Below, in pieces: positions 15,150 to 23,976 of a stretch of DNA of 64,000 nt; position 1 is the first letter of the stretch; every line of letters starts with the position of its first letter. The translations under genes were made by a program, and so were the position numbers. Where the stretch lies: contig CAYSWV010000010.1 in NCBI GenBank assembly GCA_964434865.1, positions 1 to 64,000 of the forward strand, written 5' to 3'. The notes below the pieces were generated by a model that did no database searches, had not been told where the DNA came from, and saw only the letters and a program-made list of their open reading frames with translations. This DNA is from CAYSWV01 sp964434865 (GTDB lineage: Bacteria; Cyanobacteriota; Cyanobacteriia; Thermostichales; Thermostichaceae).

Positions 15150-16030
15150 TAGGATCGTCCTCCAAATAAGCCGGTCGGGCGCACAATTAGCATAGCCACT
15201 AAAATAGCAAACGAAACAGCCGCTCGATACTCGGGGGAGATCACTAAGGTTGAAAGTTCTTCAGAAATGCCAATCACTAAGCCACCAGCAATAGCACCGT
15301 AAGGCTTACCAATCCCTCCTAAGATGGCAGCTGCAAAGACAGGTAGTAATACTCGCCACCCCATTGTGGGATGTAACCGCGTATCCAACCCTAAAAAGAC
15401 TCCAGCTGCACAAGCCATCGATGTCCCTATGACCCAGGTCCAAACCACTACTCGTTCTGTATTAATACCGGTAATCTGAGCCAGATCAATATTATCGGCC
15501 ATGGCTCGCATGGCTTTACCGATTTTAGTATTTTGAAGGAAAAGATGAAGCGTGGTAACTAAGAACGCAGCCCCTAAAACAATCAGAATTTGATCAGGTT
15601 TAATTTTCAAATCAAAGAATTGGTAAGGCAGTTGAATACCGCTGCGATACACTTGATTATCCGATCCCCAGACTAATTGAACCAAACTGCGCAAGATCAA
15701 ACCAATCCCAAATGATGAGATCAGCATAATCACAGGATCGCGACGACGGAGTTGACTGTACACTAACCGATCGACTATCAGGGTTGTGATCACGGTGGCG
15801 CTTAGAGCCAATGGCATTGCCAAGAGCAGTTGTATCCCAAAAGGGAGTTGTAGAGGAGCTAGTATCCAGAATCCCGTTAATCCAAAGTAGGCCCCAAGGG
15901 TCATTAGATCACCGTGGGCAAAATTAGCAAATCTCAAAATGCCAAAGACAAGTGACACACCGATAGCACCCAAGGCCAAAATGCTACCTAAGATAATCCC
16001 GTAAATCAGGAGTTGTAACAGATCGATCAT
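15149..16030 (-). CDS. livH: branched-chain amino acid ABC permease LivH-like (NatD type)
   Basis: This is the first membrane permease subunit of the same importer as livM. It has LivH signatures: LILGSILALGAIGVSLVFGI-like opening after residue 10, RFANFAHGDLMTLGAYFG, and the ATPase-contact loop TKIGKAMRAMADN. Translation could start at GTG 16048 or ATG 16030; the ATG start gives the usual LivH N-terminus (MIDLLQLLIYG), and I use it with modest confidence. It is the first gene of a two-gene operon, and its stop overlaps the livM start by one base. Upstream lies a 260-bp gap that separates it from the PKS operon end. Confidence 0.9.
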   Translation of the reverse strand: MIDLLQLLIYGIILGSILALGAIGVSLVFGILRFANFAHGDLMTLGAYFGLTGFWILAPLQLPFGIQLLLAMPLALSATVITTLIVDRLVYSQLRRRDPVIMLISSFGIGLILRSLVQLVWGSDNQVYRSGIQLPYQFFDLKIKPDQILIVLGAAFLVTTLHLFLQNTKIGKAMRAMADNIDLAQITGINTERVVVWTWVIGTSMACAAGVFLGLDTRLHPTMGWRVLLPVFAAAILGGIGKPYGAIAGGLVIGISEELSTLVISPEYRAAVSFAILVAMLIVRPTGLFGGRS

Positions 16031-16257
16031 TCCTGGCAAACTCAACACCTAACTCAGCTGATCTCACCCTTAGCATACGTGCTTGTCTTCACAGTGACAT
16101 AAGTGGATCATCTTACAGGGTGGAAAGAGGACAAACTAGGTAAGCTTGAAAGGGTGGTAGGAGATCTAAGGGTGGTTAGCTTCAAGACAGTTACTCATCT
16201 CACCTGTAATGGGAGGGCTACACATTCAATCTTTCAATACGGGGCTAATAAACATAG

Positions 16258-16301
16258 CTAGTGAGCATGGTTAATGGTTTGAAGGAGGACTCACTCACTA
16301 G
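16258..16301 (-). terminator. possible terminator hairpin at the end of the PKS operon
   Basis: CTAGTGAG (16258-16265) and CTCACTAG (16294-16301) form a perfect 8-bp inverted repeat with a 28-base loop. The right arm covers the last codons and stop of the ACP gene. No strong T run follows on the minus strand, so termination here is uncertain. Confidence 0.3.
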
Positions 16302-16533
16302 TTTTACTGGCAATGAATTCAACGACATCTTTAACATTTCGCATATTAGCTGCATCCCTATTATTGATTTTGACGTTAAACTCATCCTCAAAGGCGATCA
16401 CTAATTCAGCATTGTCATAACTGTCCGCGCCCAGATCAACATGAAAATTAGCAGTCTCAGTCACCTCTGATAAGTCAATCTTGAGTTGAGTAGCCACAAT
16501 TTCCCTAACTCGGTCATAGATAGCTTCAGTCAT
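16291..16533 (-). CDS. discrete acyl carrier protein of the PKS operon
   Basis: This is an 80-residue stand-alone carrier protein; a phosphopantetheine arm attached to Ser carries acyl groups as thioesters. The four-helix ACP pattern is clear (VREIVATQL, then LGADSYDNAELVIAFEDEF, then VKDVVEFI). The attachment Ser is present, but the signature reads DSYD where fatty acid AcpP has DSLD, so this is not the primary-metabolism AcpP. It lies 78 bases after the stop of the last PKS gene and is likely cotranscribed. It may supply a starter or an acyl partner for chain release by the terminal condensation domain; both are inference. The ATG start at 16533 has no strong ribosome binding site. Confidence 0.88.
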   Translation of the reverse strand: MTEAIYDRVREIVATQLKIDLSEVTETANFHVDLGADSYDNAELVIAFEDEFNVKINNRDAANMRNVKDVVEFIASKTSE

Positions 16534-16611
16534 GATCTGCTGCGAACCTTTGGAATTGGATGTTTACAGGTCTCAGTCTACAACAGGGGGTTGCAACAAC
16601 CAAGTCTAACC

Positions 16612-19600
16612 TTATGGAGTCTGTATCTGTTGACAGATAGCTTTTAAGCTAGCCTCTGGGGTCTTGATCACATATTCAAATATCTGAATGTAACGGTGCA
16701 GGAGAGTATCAATAGCCTGGTCACTAAAGAGTATAGTTCGATACATTGCATAGAGCTTAAGTTGATGACCATAATCTCTAATATAGACATAGAGATCAAA
16801 GTTCGAGGTTAGGGTTTGATCACGAAGCTCACTAGCAGTTAGATGACTAGATTGAAAGGGTGAAGCCAGGGGTTTTTGGAAATCAAACATGATACTGGCT
16901 GGCAATGCTCGTTTGAGTGCTCTATTATCCTCCATGAGTCTTTGAAATGGGATATCTTGATACTGGTAGGAATCTAAAATGTAGTGGCGAATTGAATCAG
17001 CAATAGCCTCAAAGGTTGGATTATGACTTAGATCCGTTCTGATTGGAAAAATGTTGTTAAAGTAACCAATCAAATGTTCAATTTCTGGGTAGTTCCGACA
17101 AGCCATCGGAGCACTGACAATGATGTCTTCCTGACCCGTATAGCTATGGAGTAAACATTTCAATACAGCCAGTGAGAGTACAAATAGAGTGTATTTCTTG
17201 TGCTGGCTTCTGAAGGTTAAAATGGCATCAGTTAACTGGGGCGACAGGGTTACATCTAGCTGATTACCGGTGTAGTCACTCTGTAAAGGACGGGGCTTGT
17301 CGGTAGGTAGTTGGATCGTTTCAATGGGCGTGGCAAAATACCTCATAAAGGTCTTGATGGTTTCGGTAGTTTGTGTAGCTGATAGCCCTTTTTGCTGCCA
17401 TTCCGCATAGTCTACATACTGAATCGTTAACTTAGGTAATGGATCTAAAGATTGAGTTTGGCCGCTGTAATAGTTATAGAAGGTTTCTAGCTCATCAAAG
17501 TACAATCCTAACGAGTAAAAATCAGTAATGATGTGGTGAAAGGTAACTGATATGGCGTAGTAGCTTGCGGTCAAAACATGATAGAGCCTAAATCGAATCT
17601 GATGAGGTTGACTTAAATCAAAGGGTTGCTTTTGATCACTAAAGATCAGATTGAGAACCTCAGATTCATTTTGTTCAGTAACCTCGATAATCTCAGGTTC
17701 CCAGTGGACATCCGTATGAACGCGTTGTACAGCCTGTTTGCCAACTTGATGGAAGGAGGTGCGCAGACTTTCATGGCGCTGAACAATGGCTTGGGCACTT
17801 TTGAGTAAAGCCCTCACATTGAGATCACCTTGTATTTTAAAAGCAATGGGAAAATTGTAGACGGTTGACTCAGGATAAAGACGGACATGCCGCCACACTC
17901 GCTCTTGTGACGCTGAAATCGGATGGTCAGCTCGACGATTAACTGGTTGAATCGAAAGACTGTCAGTGTCTCCTGATACCACCCATTCAGCTTGAGCAGA
18001 GGGTTCAGACTTAACTGCATAGGCCCTAACTTGTTCAATCAGTTCACGAGTAGACACACCCTCTACAAAATGCCTTACCGGTAAATCCAGACCAAAGGTA
18101 CGGATCAGTTGGTTTCTTAGTTCTACGGCCATGAGCGAATCGATCCCTAAATCGGTCAGGGGGCTAGCTTCGTTTAGATCATTCAAGTGGGTAAACCCTA
18201 AACTTTGAGCTACCAGCTGTCTAACCTGATCTGGGATCCCCGTAGGGGCGGCTACTGGCCTACTTTGCTCGGGTGGACGAGAGTCATAGCGGGCCAAGAG
18301 AGTTTGAACAATACTTGACACCGAAGCCCCGTCCACAAAGCTCCGAATGGGCAAATCAACCTTGAATTCACGAATGATCTGGTTTCTGAGCTCGACTGCC
18401 ATCAAAGAATCAATCCCTAGATCACTCAGCGGTGTTTCAGGATCTAAGTCATGGGACTGATCAAACCCCAGACTAGTGACCACGATCCTCTTGATAGACT
18501 CTGGCAGTTGAGTTGAATCAGATTGCACTTGAAGGGATTGAGCTTCCAATCGAGTCTGATTAGTAGTTTTAATAGCAGCTAGGAAAGGTCTAGAGCGCTT
18601 GGTTTCGTACAACTGTTTAAAGACCGACCAGTTAACGTTTGCTACTACGATTTGGCTAGGGCCAGCCTGCAATAGATAGCTCAGAGCTTGAATTGCCAAA
18701 GCTGGAGCTAAAGGACCCACACCCGTACGTTGGAGCCAGTCTTGAGCTTCTGCTGTAGCCATCCCACTGCCTAACCAGGGTCCCCAATTGATCGACTGGG
18801 CTGGATACCCCTGAGCTTGACAATAACTCGCTAAAGCATCTAAAAACTGGTTAGCGGCTGCATAATGAGCTTGACCTGTTGATCCCCATACCGAGGCAAT
18901 AGAGGAGTAACTGACAAAGAAGTCTAGTTCTAGGTTAAAGGTACGTATAACTTGATATAAGGTCCACCCGCCTAAGACTTTGGGTCCCAACACCTCTAGG
19001 AAATGATCTAGCGATAACGAACTTAGATCGTGATGAGTACCTATGATACCAGCAGCATGGATGAGTCCCCGAATCGGTGGGAGCTGAGCGAGTAACTCAG
19101 GCAGTTTCGCCTCTATATCATCGGTATTAGTCACATCGGCTTGCAATAAATGTACAGTAGCACCGGCTGTTTGGAGAGCTGCTATAGAAGTCTGGGCTTC
19201 GATCTCACTTCTCCGACTCATTAGAATTAAGTGGCGAGCTCCGTTTTCCACCAACCAATGAGCAGTTTGTAATCCCAATGATCCCAATCCACCCGTAATC
19301 AAATAAGTACCATCCGATCGAATCTCCATAGCTTTGAGTTCAGGTAATTGGGTGGGTTTTAATCGAGCTACGAAGCGTTTGCCATCGCGGAAAGCAATTT
19401 GATCCTCATCCTGAGCCGCCAAGATCTCCTGTACGATAGGGTAACTATCAGCCTCTGAAATGGTGGGGGCCAGATCAAGAAGTCCACCCCAAAGTTGAGG
19501 CTGTTCTAAGCTAATGACTTTGCCAATACCCCAAAGTGTTGATTGAGCAATAGCCCATGGTGAGTCGGGACCGACAGCCACTGCCCCTTGAGTCATAACC

Positions 19601-22600
19601 CAGAGTCGAGTCGAAGTGATGGACTGGGTAACCAAAGCTTGAACTAGATGGAGTAACCCCCCGCAATTGTGGATCTGAGCTTGCTCCAGGGTGGTAGCGG
19701 TTAGGGTCTCTAGCGAGTTGGCAGGTAAAGCCCAGCCATAGAGAATACCTAGCAGGGGCTGATCATTGAGTTGAGTAATATCCTCAAGAAGCCGTTGAAA
19801 ATCCTGCGGATCTTGAGGATTCAACAGCCAGTGATGTTCTGCCTGGTAAGTATGGGATGATGCGCTTGACTCTGGATAGACCACTACACAGGTATGACCT
19901 TGAGCTTGTAACTGATCACTGACTTGAGCGATGAGGTTAGTAGAGTTAGCGCTAGCAAATAGGATCCAGTTACCTGGGATTGTGGACGGGGTTGAAGTTA
20001 CCAGGGGCTGAAGCTGCCAATCAATGGTGTAGAGCCACTGGCGCAGGGAGTAATGACGATAGGGGGTTAAATCCGTCAGAAGCTTTAAATTATGGTGATA
20101 GAGATCATCAGCCGTTCGCTGAAGTTGCTGTTGCCCCCGCATCAGGACATAGCTGAGTAAGCCTCTGTCCAAGAGTTTACGTTGATTTTCATAGGAGACA
20201 ATGGCAGATCTGATATGTTTGTCATTGAAATGATTCACAAACTGAGATAGATGGCTTTCAAACTCTGGATCATAAAGGTAGTTAGCCACTTCCCGACTCA
20301 TATCAATCACTGTCAGTAACTCTAATTGATTCTGGGAGAGAACTCGAGCCCACTCCTGTTTAGTCACCAGATAAGAGGAGGTCTCATCATGTTCAATCGC
20401 AAATTCTGTATGAGCAATAAAATCGGATAATACTAGAGCCCCATCTGCCTGAAAATGGTGGCTAACATTAGCAAATAGGGCCATCTTGTCTTTAATGTGA
20501 CAAGCAACTTCACACCCAAAGATCAAATCATAGGTACTCGGGAACGGATCATGGGCACTATCGCGCTTATAGGGGTGAATCCGCTCCTCAATGTTGAGCT
20601 GGGCCGCTTTGGTGTTGACAATATCGACCTGTTGATCAGAAAGGGTATAGCCATCCAAGCTTAGATGCGGGTACTTGATAGCTAAGCGGATCACATCAGA
20701 CCCATAGCCACAGCCAAAATCTAGGGCCCGCTGACAGGCTGCAAAGTTGACACTATGAAATAAAACATCTCGCAGTTCAGTATGGGCATCGATCACCATT
20801 TGGAAAAACTGAGGATTGGGATCGAGATGAGAAGCTACCAAATACCAGGAAAAGCCAGGAACAACTTCAGGAAAGGCCGCAAAATTTAAAAACCCCTCCG
20901 ATGAAAGACTGGAAAGTGCATTATAGTAATCGGTAACAACTTGTTCATCTAGCTCCTGCCGTTGTTGCTGATGCTGGGCTGCTAGGATCCTGACTGTTTC
21001 TTCAATCAAATGTCGCTGGTCTTCAGAGATGGATCCAGACTGGAAGATGAGTTCAGTGAGTTGTTGGATATTGCCCTGATTGATGAGATTAACAATGGCA
21101 GTGACAGGTGCTGGTGTGACCTGAGCCTCCTGAGGTGTTTCAATCCAGAACCGCCGCCGTTGAAATGGATAAGTGGGTAACTGACAGTTGATCTTGTGAC
21201 GGTGAACATAGTCTCGATCAAAGCCGACCCAGTCTATAGAAGCACCACTTACGTACAATTCACTGACACTGTTAAGCAAGAGCTGCCAATCCTCTTGACC
21301 CGATCTGAGGGACGGGAGCCATACTCCGAAATCAGGGGATAAACATTGCCGTCCCATCCCCAGTAAAATCGGCTTGGGTCCACATTCAAGAAAGATCTGA
21401 CAGCCCTGGTGGTGCAGAGCGTCCATTCCAGCTGCAAAGTTTACGGGAGAGAGGATATGTTGACACCAATACTCGGGAGTAGCAATGTCAGTGGTGTTGA
21501 TTTGGCCTGTAACATTAGAGATGATAGCTGTGTGAGGTTGAGAGTAACTAATCTGGCGGGCTACCTGCTCGAACTCAGCCAACATCGGCTGCATCAGAGG
21601 TGAATGAAAAGCATGAGAGACTTGAAGAGCTGTGGTTTTAATTTGGGCGGCTTCCAACTGCGCCACTACTGGTTGGATAGAGGTTGCTGGGCCAGATATC
21701 ACAATACTTTCGGGTCCATTGATGGCTGCAATAGCAATATCAGGATAGTCAGCAATAGCAGCTTTAGCTTGATCTAACGTAGCCATCATCGCAACCATAA
21801 CTCCACCTGCCGGAAGCCGCTGCATCAACTGGCCACGAGTAGCCATTAACTTGAGACCATCCTCAAGACTAAACACACCAGCTACACAAGCCGCCACATA
21901 TTCACCCACGCTATGGCCCATGACAACAGCAGGCTGAAGGCCCCAAGCCTGCCATACCTGATACAGAGCATATTCAAGTGCAAATAAAGCTGGTTGTGTG
22001 TAGGCCGTTTGATCTAGTAAACCCGAAGAAGTGTCTGGTGTATAAAGCACTTGCAGCAATGGCGTCTCCAAGTAGGCATCCAGAATTTCAGCACACTGAT
22101 CCAGAGTTTGTTTAAATGTGGGCTGGGTTTGGTAGAGCTGGTGGGCCATGGCTGGGTATTGAGACCCTTGACCCGTAAATAAAACAGCAACTTTAGGTTT
22201 AAAATGGCGAGGGACATGACCATGACTAGCCACTGGTGAACCTAACCGCCATTGCCGTAGCTTTTCAGCCAGATCAGCAGAGGTTGAGCCTGTGATAGCC
22301 AGTCGATACTCCCAGTGATCCCGACCTGTATTCAAGGTGTAACAAAGATCTGCCAGCTTCCAGTCACCAGATTGGCCGAGAAAGACCTCATATCTGTGGG
22401 CCAGATCGTTTAGGCCAGCTTCTGTTTTACCAGTTAGAGTTAGTACGTGTAGAGGGCGCTCAACTCCTACAATTGATGGATCAGGGTTGAGTCGCTTAGT
22501 AGGATTAGTGATCGGTGCTTCTTCTAAAATGACATGAGCATTGGTACCACTAAAGCCAAAAGAGCTGACACCGGCTACGCGTGATCCTGGAGGAGTCCAA

Positions 22601-23883
22601 GATTGCCATTGAGTGCAGACCTGCAGTGGGATCTCAGACCAGTTGATGTGAGGATTCGGATGTTGAAAATGTAACTGGGGCACCAGAGATTGGTGTTGGA
22701 GTTGCAGTACCGCTTTGATCAGCCCGGCAATACCTGCAGCACATTCAGCATGACCCATGTTGGTTTTGACTGATCCAATAATCAGAGGCTGTTGGGGTGT
22801 ATGACTCTTTCCAAACACACTCGCTAATGCCCCAACCTCTATAGGATCTCCTAGAGATGTCCCCGTACCATGAGTCTCGATATAACTGACCTGAGCAGGA
22901 TCAAGGCGGCTATGAGCCAACGCTTGCCGGATAACAGCCTCTTGGGCCGGGCCATTAGGAACCGTCAACCCCCCACTAGGGCCATCTTGATTGACAGCGG
23001 ATCCTCGGATCAGTGCCAGAATAGGATCTCCATCTCGTTGAGCCTCAGAGAGGCGCTTCAGCACCACCACACCACACCCTTCTGAGCGAACATAACCATT
23101 GGCAGCCGCATCAAAGGTTTTACAGCGACCATCAGGTGACAGCATCCCTGCTTGGGAAAAGATCATACTCACTTCAGGTGAAAGGAGCAGATTAACACCA
23201 GCCGCTAGGGCTAAATCACACTCTTGTTGCCGTAAACTCTGACAAGCTAGGTGAACCGTTACTAACGATGACGAACAAGCGGTATCAATTGAGACACTGG
23301 GACCGGTTAACCCGAAGACATAAGATAATCGACCTGCAGCCGTACTATTGGAATTACCCGTACCGACATAGGCATCACGAATTTGAGATCGTTCTAGCAG
23401 TTTGAAATAATCAGATCCACCAATACCGACAAACACCCCTGTTGAACTGTTCAATAACGTATGAGCTGGAATCTGAGCTCGCTCTATAGCTTCCCAAGTG
23501 ACTTCCAGTAATAGCCGCTGTTGGGGATCAAGACACTGGGCTTCACGGGGGGAGAGCTTAAAAAAAGAGGCATCAAACGCCTCCACTTGAGCTAAAAAGC
23601 CACCCTGACGATTTGAAATTTTACTTGAATCATCGGTATCATAATCATCAGCACGCCAACGACTGCTAGGGACTTCTGTAATCAGATCTCGACCCTGGGT
23701 TAAAGCGTGCCAAAAGGACTCAGGATCTTCAATACCTCCAGGAAACCGGCAGCTCATTCCAATAACAGCAATGGGTTCTGTTTGAGCAGCTTCGATCTGT
23801 TTGAGCTTGGCTTGCATTCTTTTCAGCTCAACCAGTGACTCCTTGAGAAGAGCCTGGTAGTCTGGATTGCTCGAATTGCTCAT
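16612..23883 (-). CDS. PKS protein D, module 7: KS-AT-cMT-KR-ACP-ACP-C
   Basis: This is the last assembly-line protein, 2423 residues from ATG 23883. A short N-terminal docking helix precedes KS (about 38-465, Cys203 in DTACSSS) and AT (about 550-870, Ser658 in GHSVGEY, HAFH, so malonyl-CoA). A C-methyltransferase follows (about 990-1270, SAM loop LDFGCGYGSD near 1052), then KR (from about 1520; Trp in SVWGS and no LDD, so A-type) and two ACPs (Ser1826 and Ser1916, both GIDSLMAVELRNQ). A terminal NRPS-type condensation domain covers about 1975-2423, with the HHIITDF motif at 2116-2122 (catalytic His2117). The residue after Asp is Phe, not the usual Gly. There is no thioesterase, so the C domain is the likely releasing unit, forming an ester or amide. 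An in-frame GTG at 23895 is rejected for the RBS-backed ATG. Confidence 0.93.
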   Translation of the reverse strand: MSNSSNPDYQALLKESLVELKRMQAKLKQIEAAQTEPIAVIGMSCRFPGGIEDPESFWHALTQGRDLITEVPSSRWRADDYDTDDSSKISNRQGGFLAQVEAFDASFFKLSPREAQCLDPQQRLLLEVTWEAIERAQIPAHTLLNSSTGVFVGIGGSDYFKLLERSQIRDAYVGTGNSNSTAAGRLSYVFGLTGPSVSIDTACSSSLVTVHLACQSLRQQECDLALAAGVNLLLSPEVSMIFSQAGMLSPDGRCKTFDAAANGYVRSEGCGVVVLKRLSEAQRDGDPILALIRGSAVNQDGPSGGLTVPNGPAQEAVIRQALAHSRLDPAQVSYIETHGTGTSLGDPIEVGALASVFGKSHTPQQPLIIGSVKTNMGHAECAAGIAGLIKAVLQLQHQSLVPQLHFQHPNPHINWSEIPLQVCTQWQSWTPPGSRVAGVSSFGFSGTNAHVILEEAPITNPTKRLNPDPSIVGVERPLHVLTLTGKTEAGLNDLAHRYEVFLGQSGDWKLADLCYTLNTGRDHWEYRLAITGSTSADLAEKLRQWRLGSPVASHGHVPRHFKPKVAVLFTGQGSQYPAMAHQLYQTQPTFKQTLDQCAEILDAYLETPLLQVLYTPDTSSGLLDQTAYTQPALFALEYALYQVWQAWGLQPAVVMGHSVGEYVAACVAGVFSLEDGLKLMATRGQLMQRLPAGGVMVAMMATLDQAKAAIADYPDIAIAAINGPESIVISGPATSIQPVVAQLEAAQIKTTALQVSHAFHSPLMQPMLAEFEQVARQISYSQPHTAIISNVTGQINTTDIATPEYWCQHILSPVNFAAGMDALHHQGCQIFLECGPKPILLGMGRQCLSPDFGVWLPSLRSGQEDWQLLLNSVSELYVSGASIDWVGFDRDYVHRHKINCQLPTYPFQRRRFWIETPQEAQVTPAPVTAIVNLINQGNIQQLTELIFQSGSISEDQRHLIEETVRILAAQHQQQRQELDEQVVTDYYNALSSLSSEGFLNFAAFPEVVPGFSWYLVASHLDPNPQFFQMVIDAHTELRDVLFHSVNFAACQRALDFGCGYGSDVIRLAIKYPHLSLDGYTLSDQQVDIVNTKAAQLNIEERIHPYKRDSAHDPFPSTYDLIFGCEVACHIKDKMALFANVSHHFQADGALVLSDFIAHTEFAIEHDETSSYLVTKQEWARVLSQNQLELLTVIDMSREVANYLYDPEFESHLSQFVNHFNDKHIRSAIVSYENQRKLLDRGLLSYVLMRGQQQLQRTADDLYHHNLKLLTDLTPYRHYSLRQWLYTIDWQLQPLVTSTPSTIPGNWILFASANSTNLIAQVSDQLQAQGHTCVVVYPESSASSHTYQAEHHWLLNPQDPQDFQRLLEDITQLNDQPLLGILYGWALPANSLETLTATTLEQAQIHNCGGLLHLVQALVTQSITSTRLWVMTQGAVAVGPDSPWAIAQSTLWGIGKVISLEQPQLWGGLLDLAPTISEADSYPIVQEILAAQDEDQIAFRDGKRFVARLKPTQLPELKAMEIRSDGTYLITGGLGSLGLQTAHWLVENGARHLILMSRRSEIEAQTSIAALQTAGATVHLLQADVTNTDDIEAKLPELLAQLPPIRGLIHAAGIIGTHHDLSSLSLDHFLEVLGPKVLGGWTLYQVIRTFNLELDFFVSYSSIASVWGSTGQAHYAAANQFLDALASYCQAQGYPAQSINWGPWLGSGMATAEAQDWLQRTGVGPLAPALAIQALSYLLQAGPSQIVVANVNWSVFKQLYETKRSRPFLAAIKTTNQTRLEAQSLQVQSDSTQLPESIKRIVVTSLGFDQSHDLDPETPLSDLGIDSLMAVELRNQIIREFKVDLPIRSFVDGASVSSIVQTLLARYDSRPPEQSRPVAAPTGIPDQVRQLVAQSLGFTHLNDLNEASPLTDLGIDSLMAVELRNQLIRTFGLDLPVRHFVEGVSTRELIEQVRAYAVKSEPSAQAEWVVSGDTDSLSIQPVNRRADHPISASQERVWRHVRLYPESTVYNFPIAFKIQGDLNVRALLKSAQAIVQRHESLRTSFHQVGKQAVQRVHTDVHWEPEIIEVTEQNESEVLNLIFSDQKQPFDLSQPHQIRFRLYHVLTASYYAISVTFHHIITDFYSLGLYFDELETFYNYYSGQTQSLDPLPKLTIQYVDYAEWQQKGLSATQTTETIKTFMRYFATPIETIQLPTDKPRPLQSDYTGNQLDVTLSPQLTDAILTFRSQHKKYTLFVLSLAVLKCLLHSYTGQEDIIVSAPMACRNYPEIEHLIGYFNNIFPIRTDLSHNPTFEAIADSIRHYILDSYQYQDIPFQRLMEDNRALKRALPASIMFDFQKPLASPFQSSHLTASELRDQTLTSNFDLYVYIRDYGHQLKLYAMYRTILFSDQAIDTLLHRYIQIFEYVIKTPEASLKAICQQIQTP

Positions 23884-23887
23884 ACAT

Positions 23888-23893
23888 CCTCCC
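23888..23893 (-). promoter_or_regulatory. ribosome binding site that fixes the PKS D start
   Basis: GGGAGG on the minus strand lies 4 bases before ATG 23883. The in-frame GTG at 23895 overlaps the region just ahead of it, so it cannot use this site. Confidence 0.7.
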
Positions 23894-23976
23894 ACATTCT
23901 GCTAATAGCGTCTGACCGCAGCCAGGATCTAGGACATGTTATTCAACTAGAGTTCAAATCTAATAAAGTTAACTCC

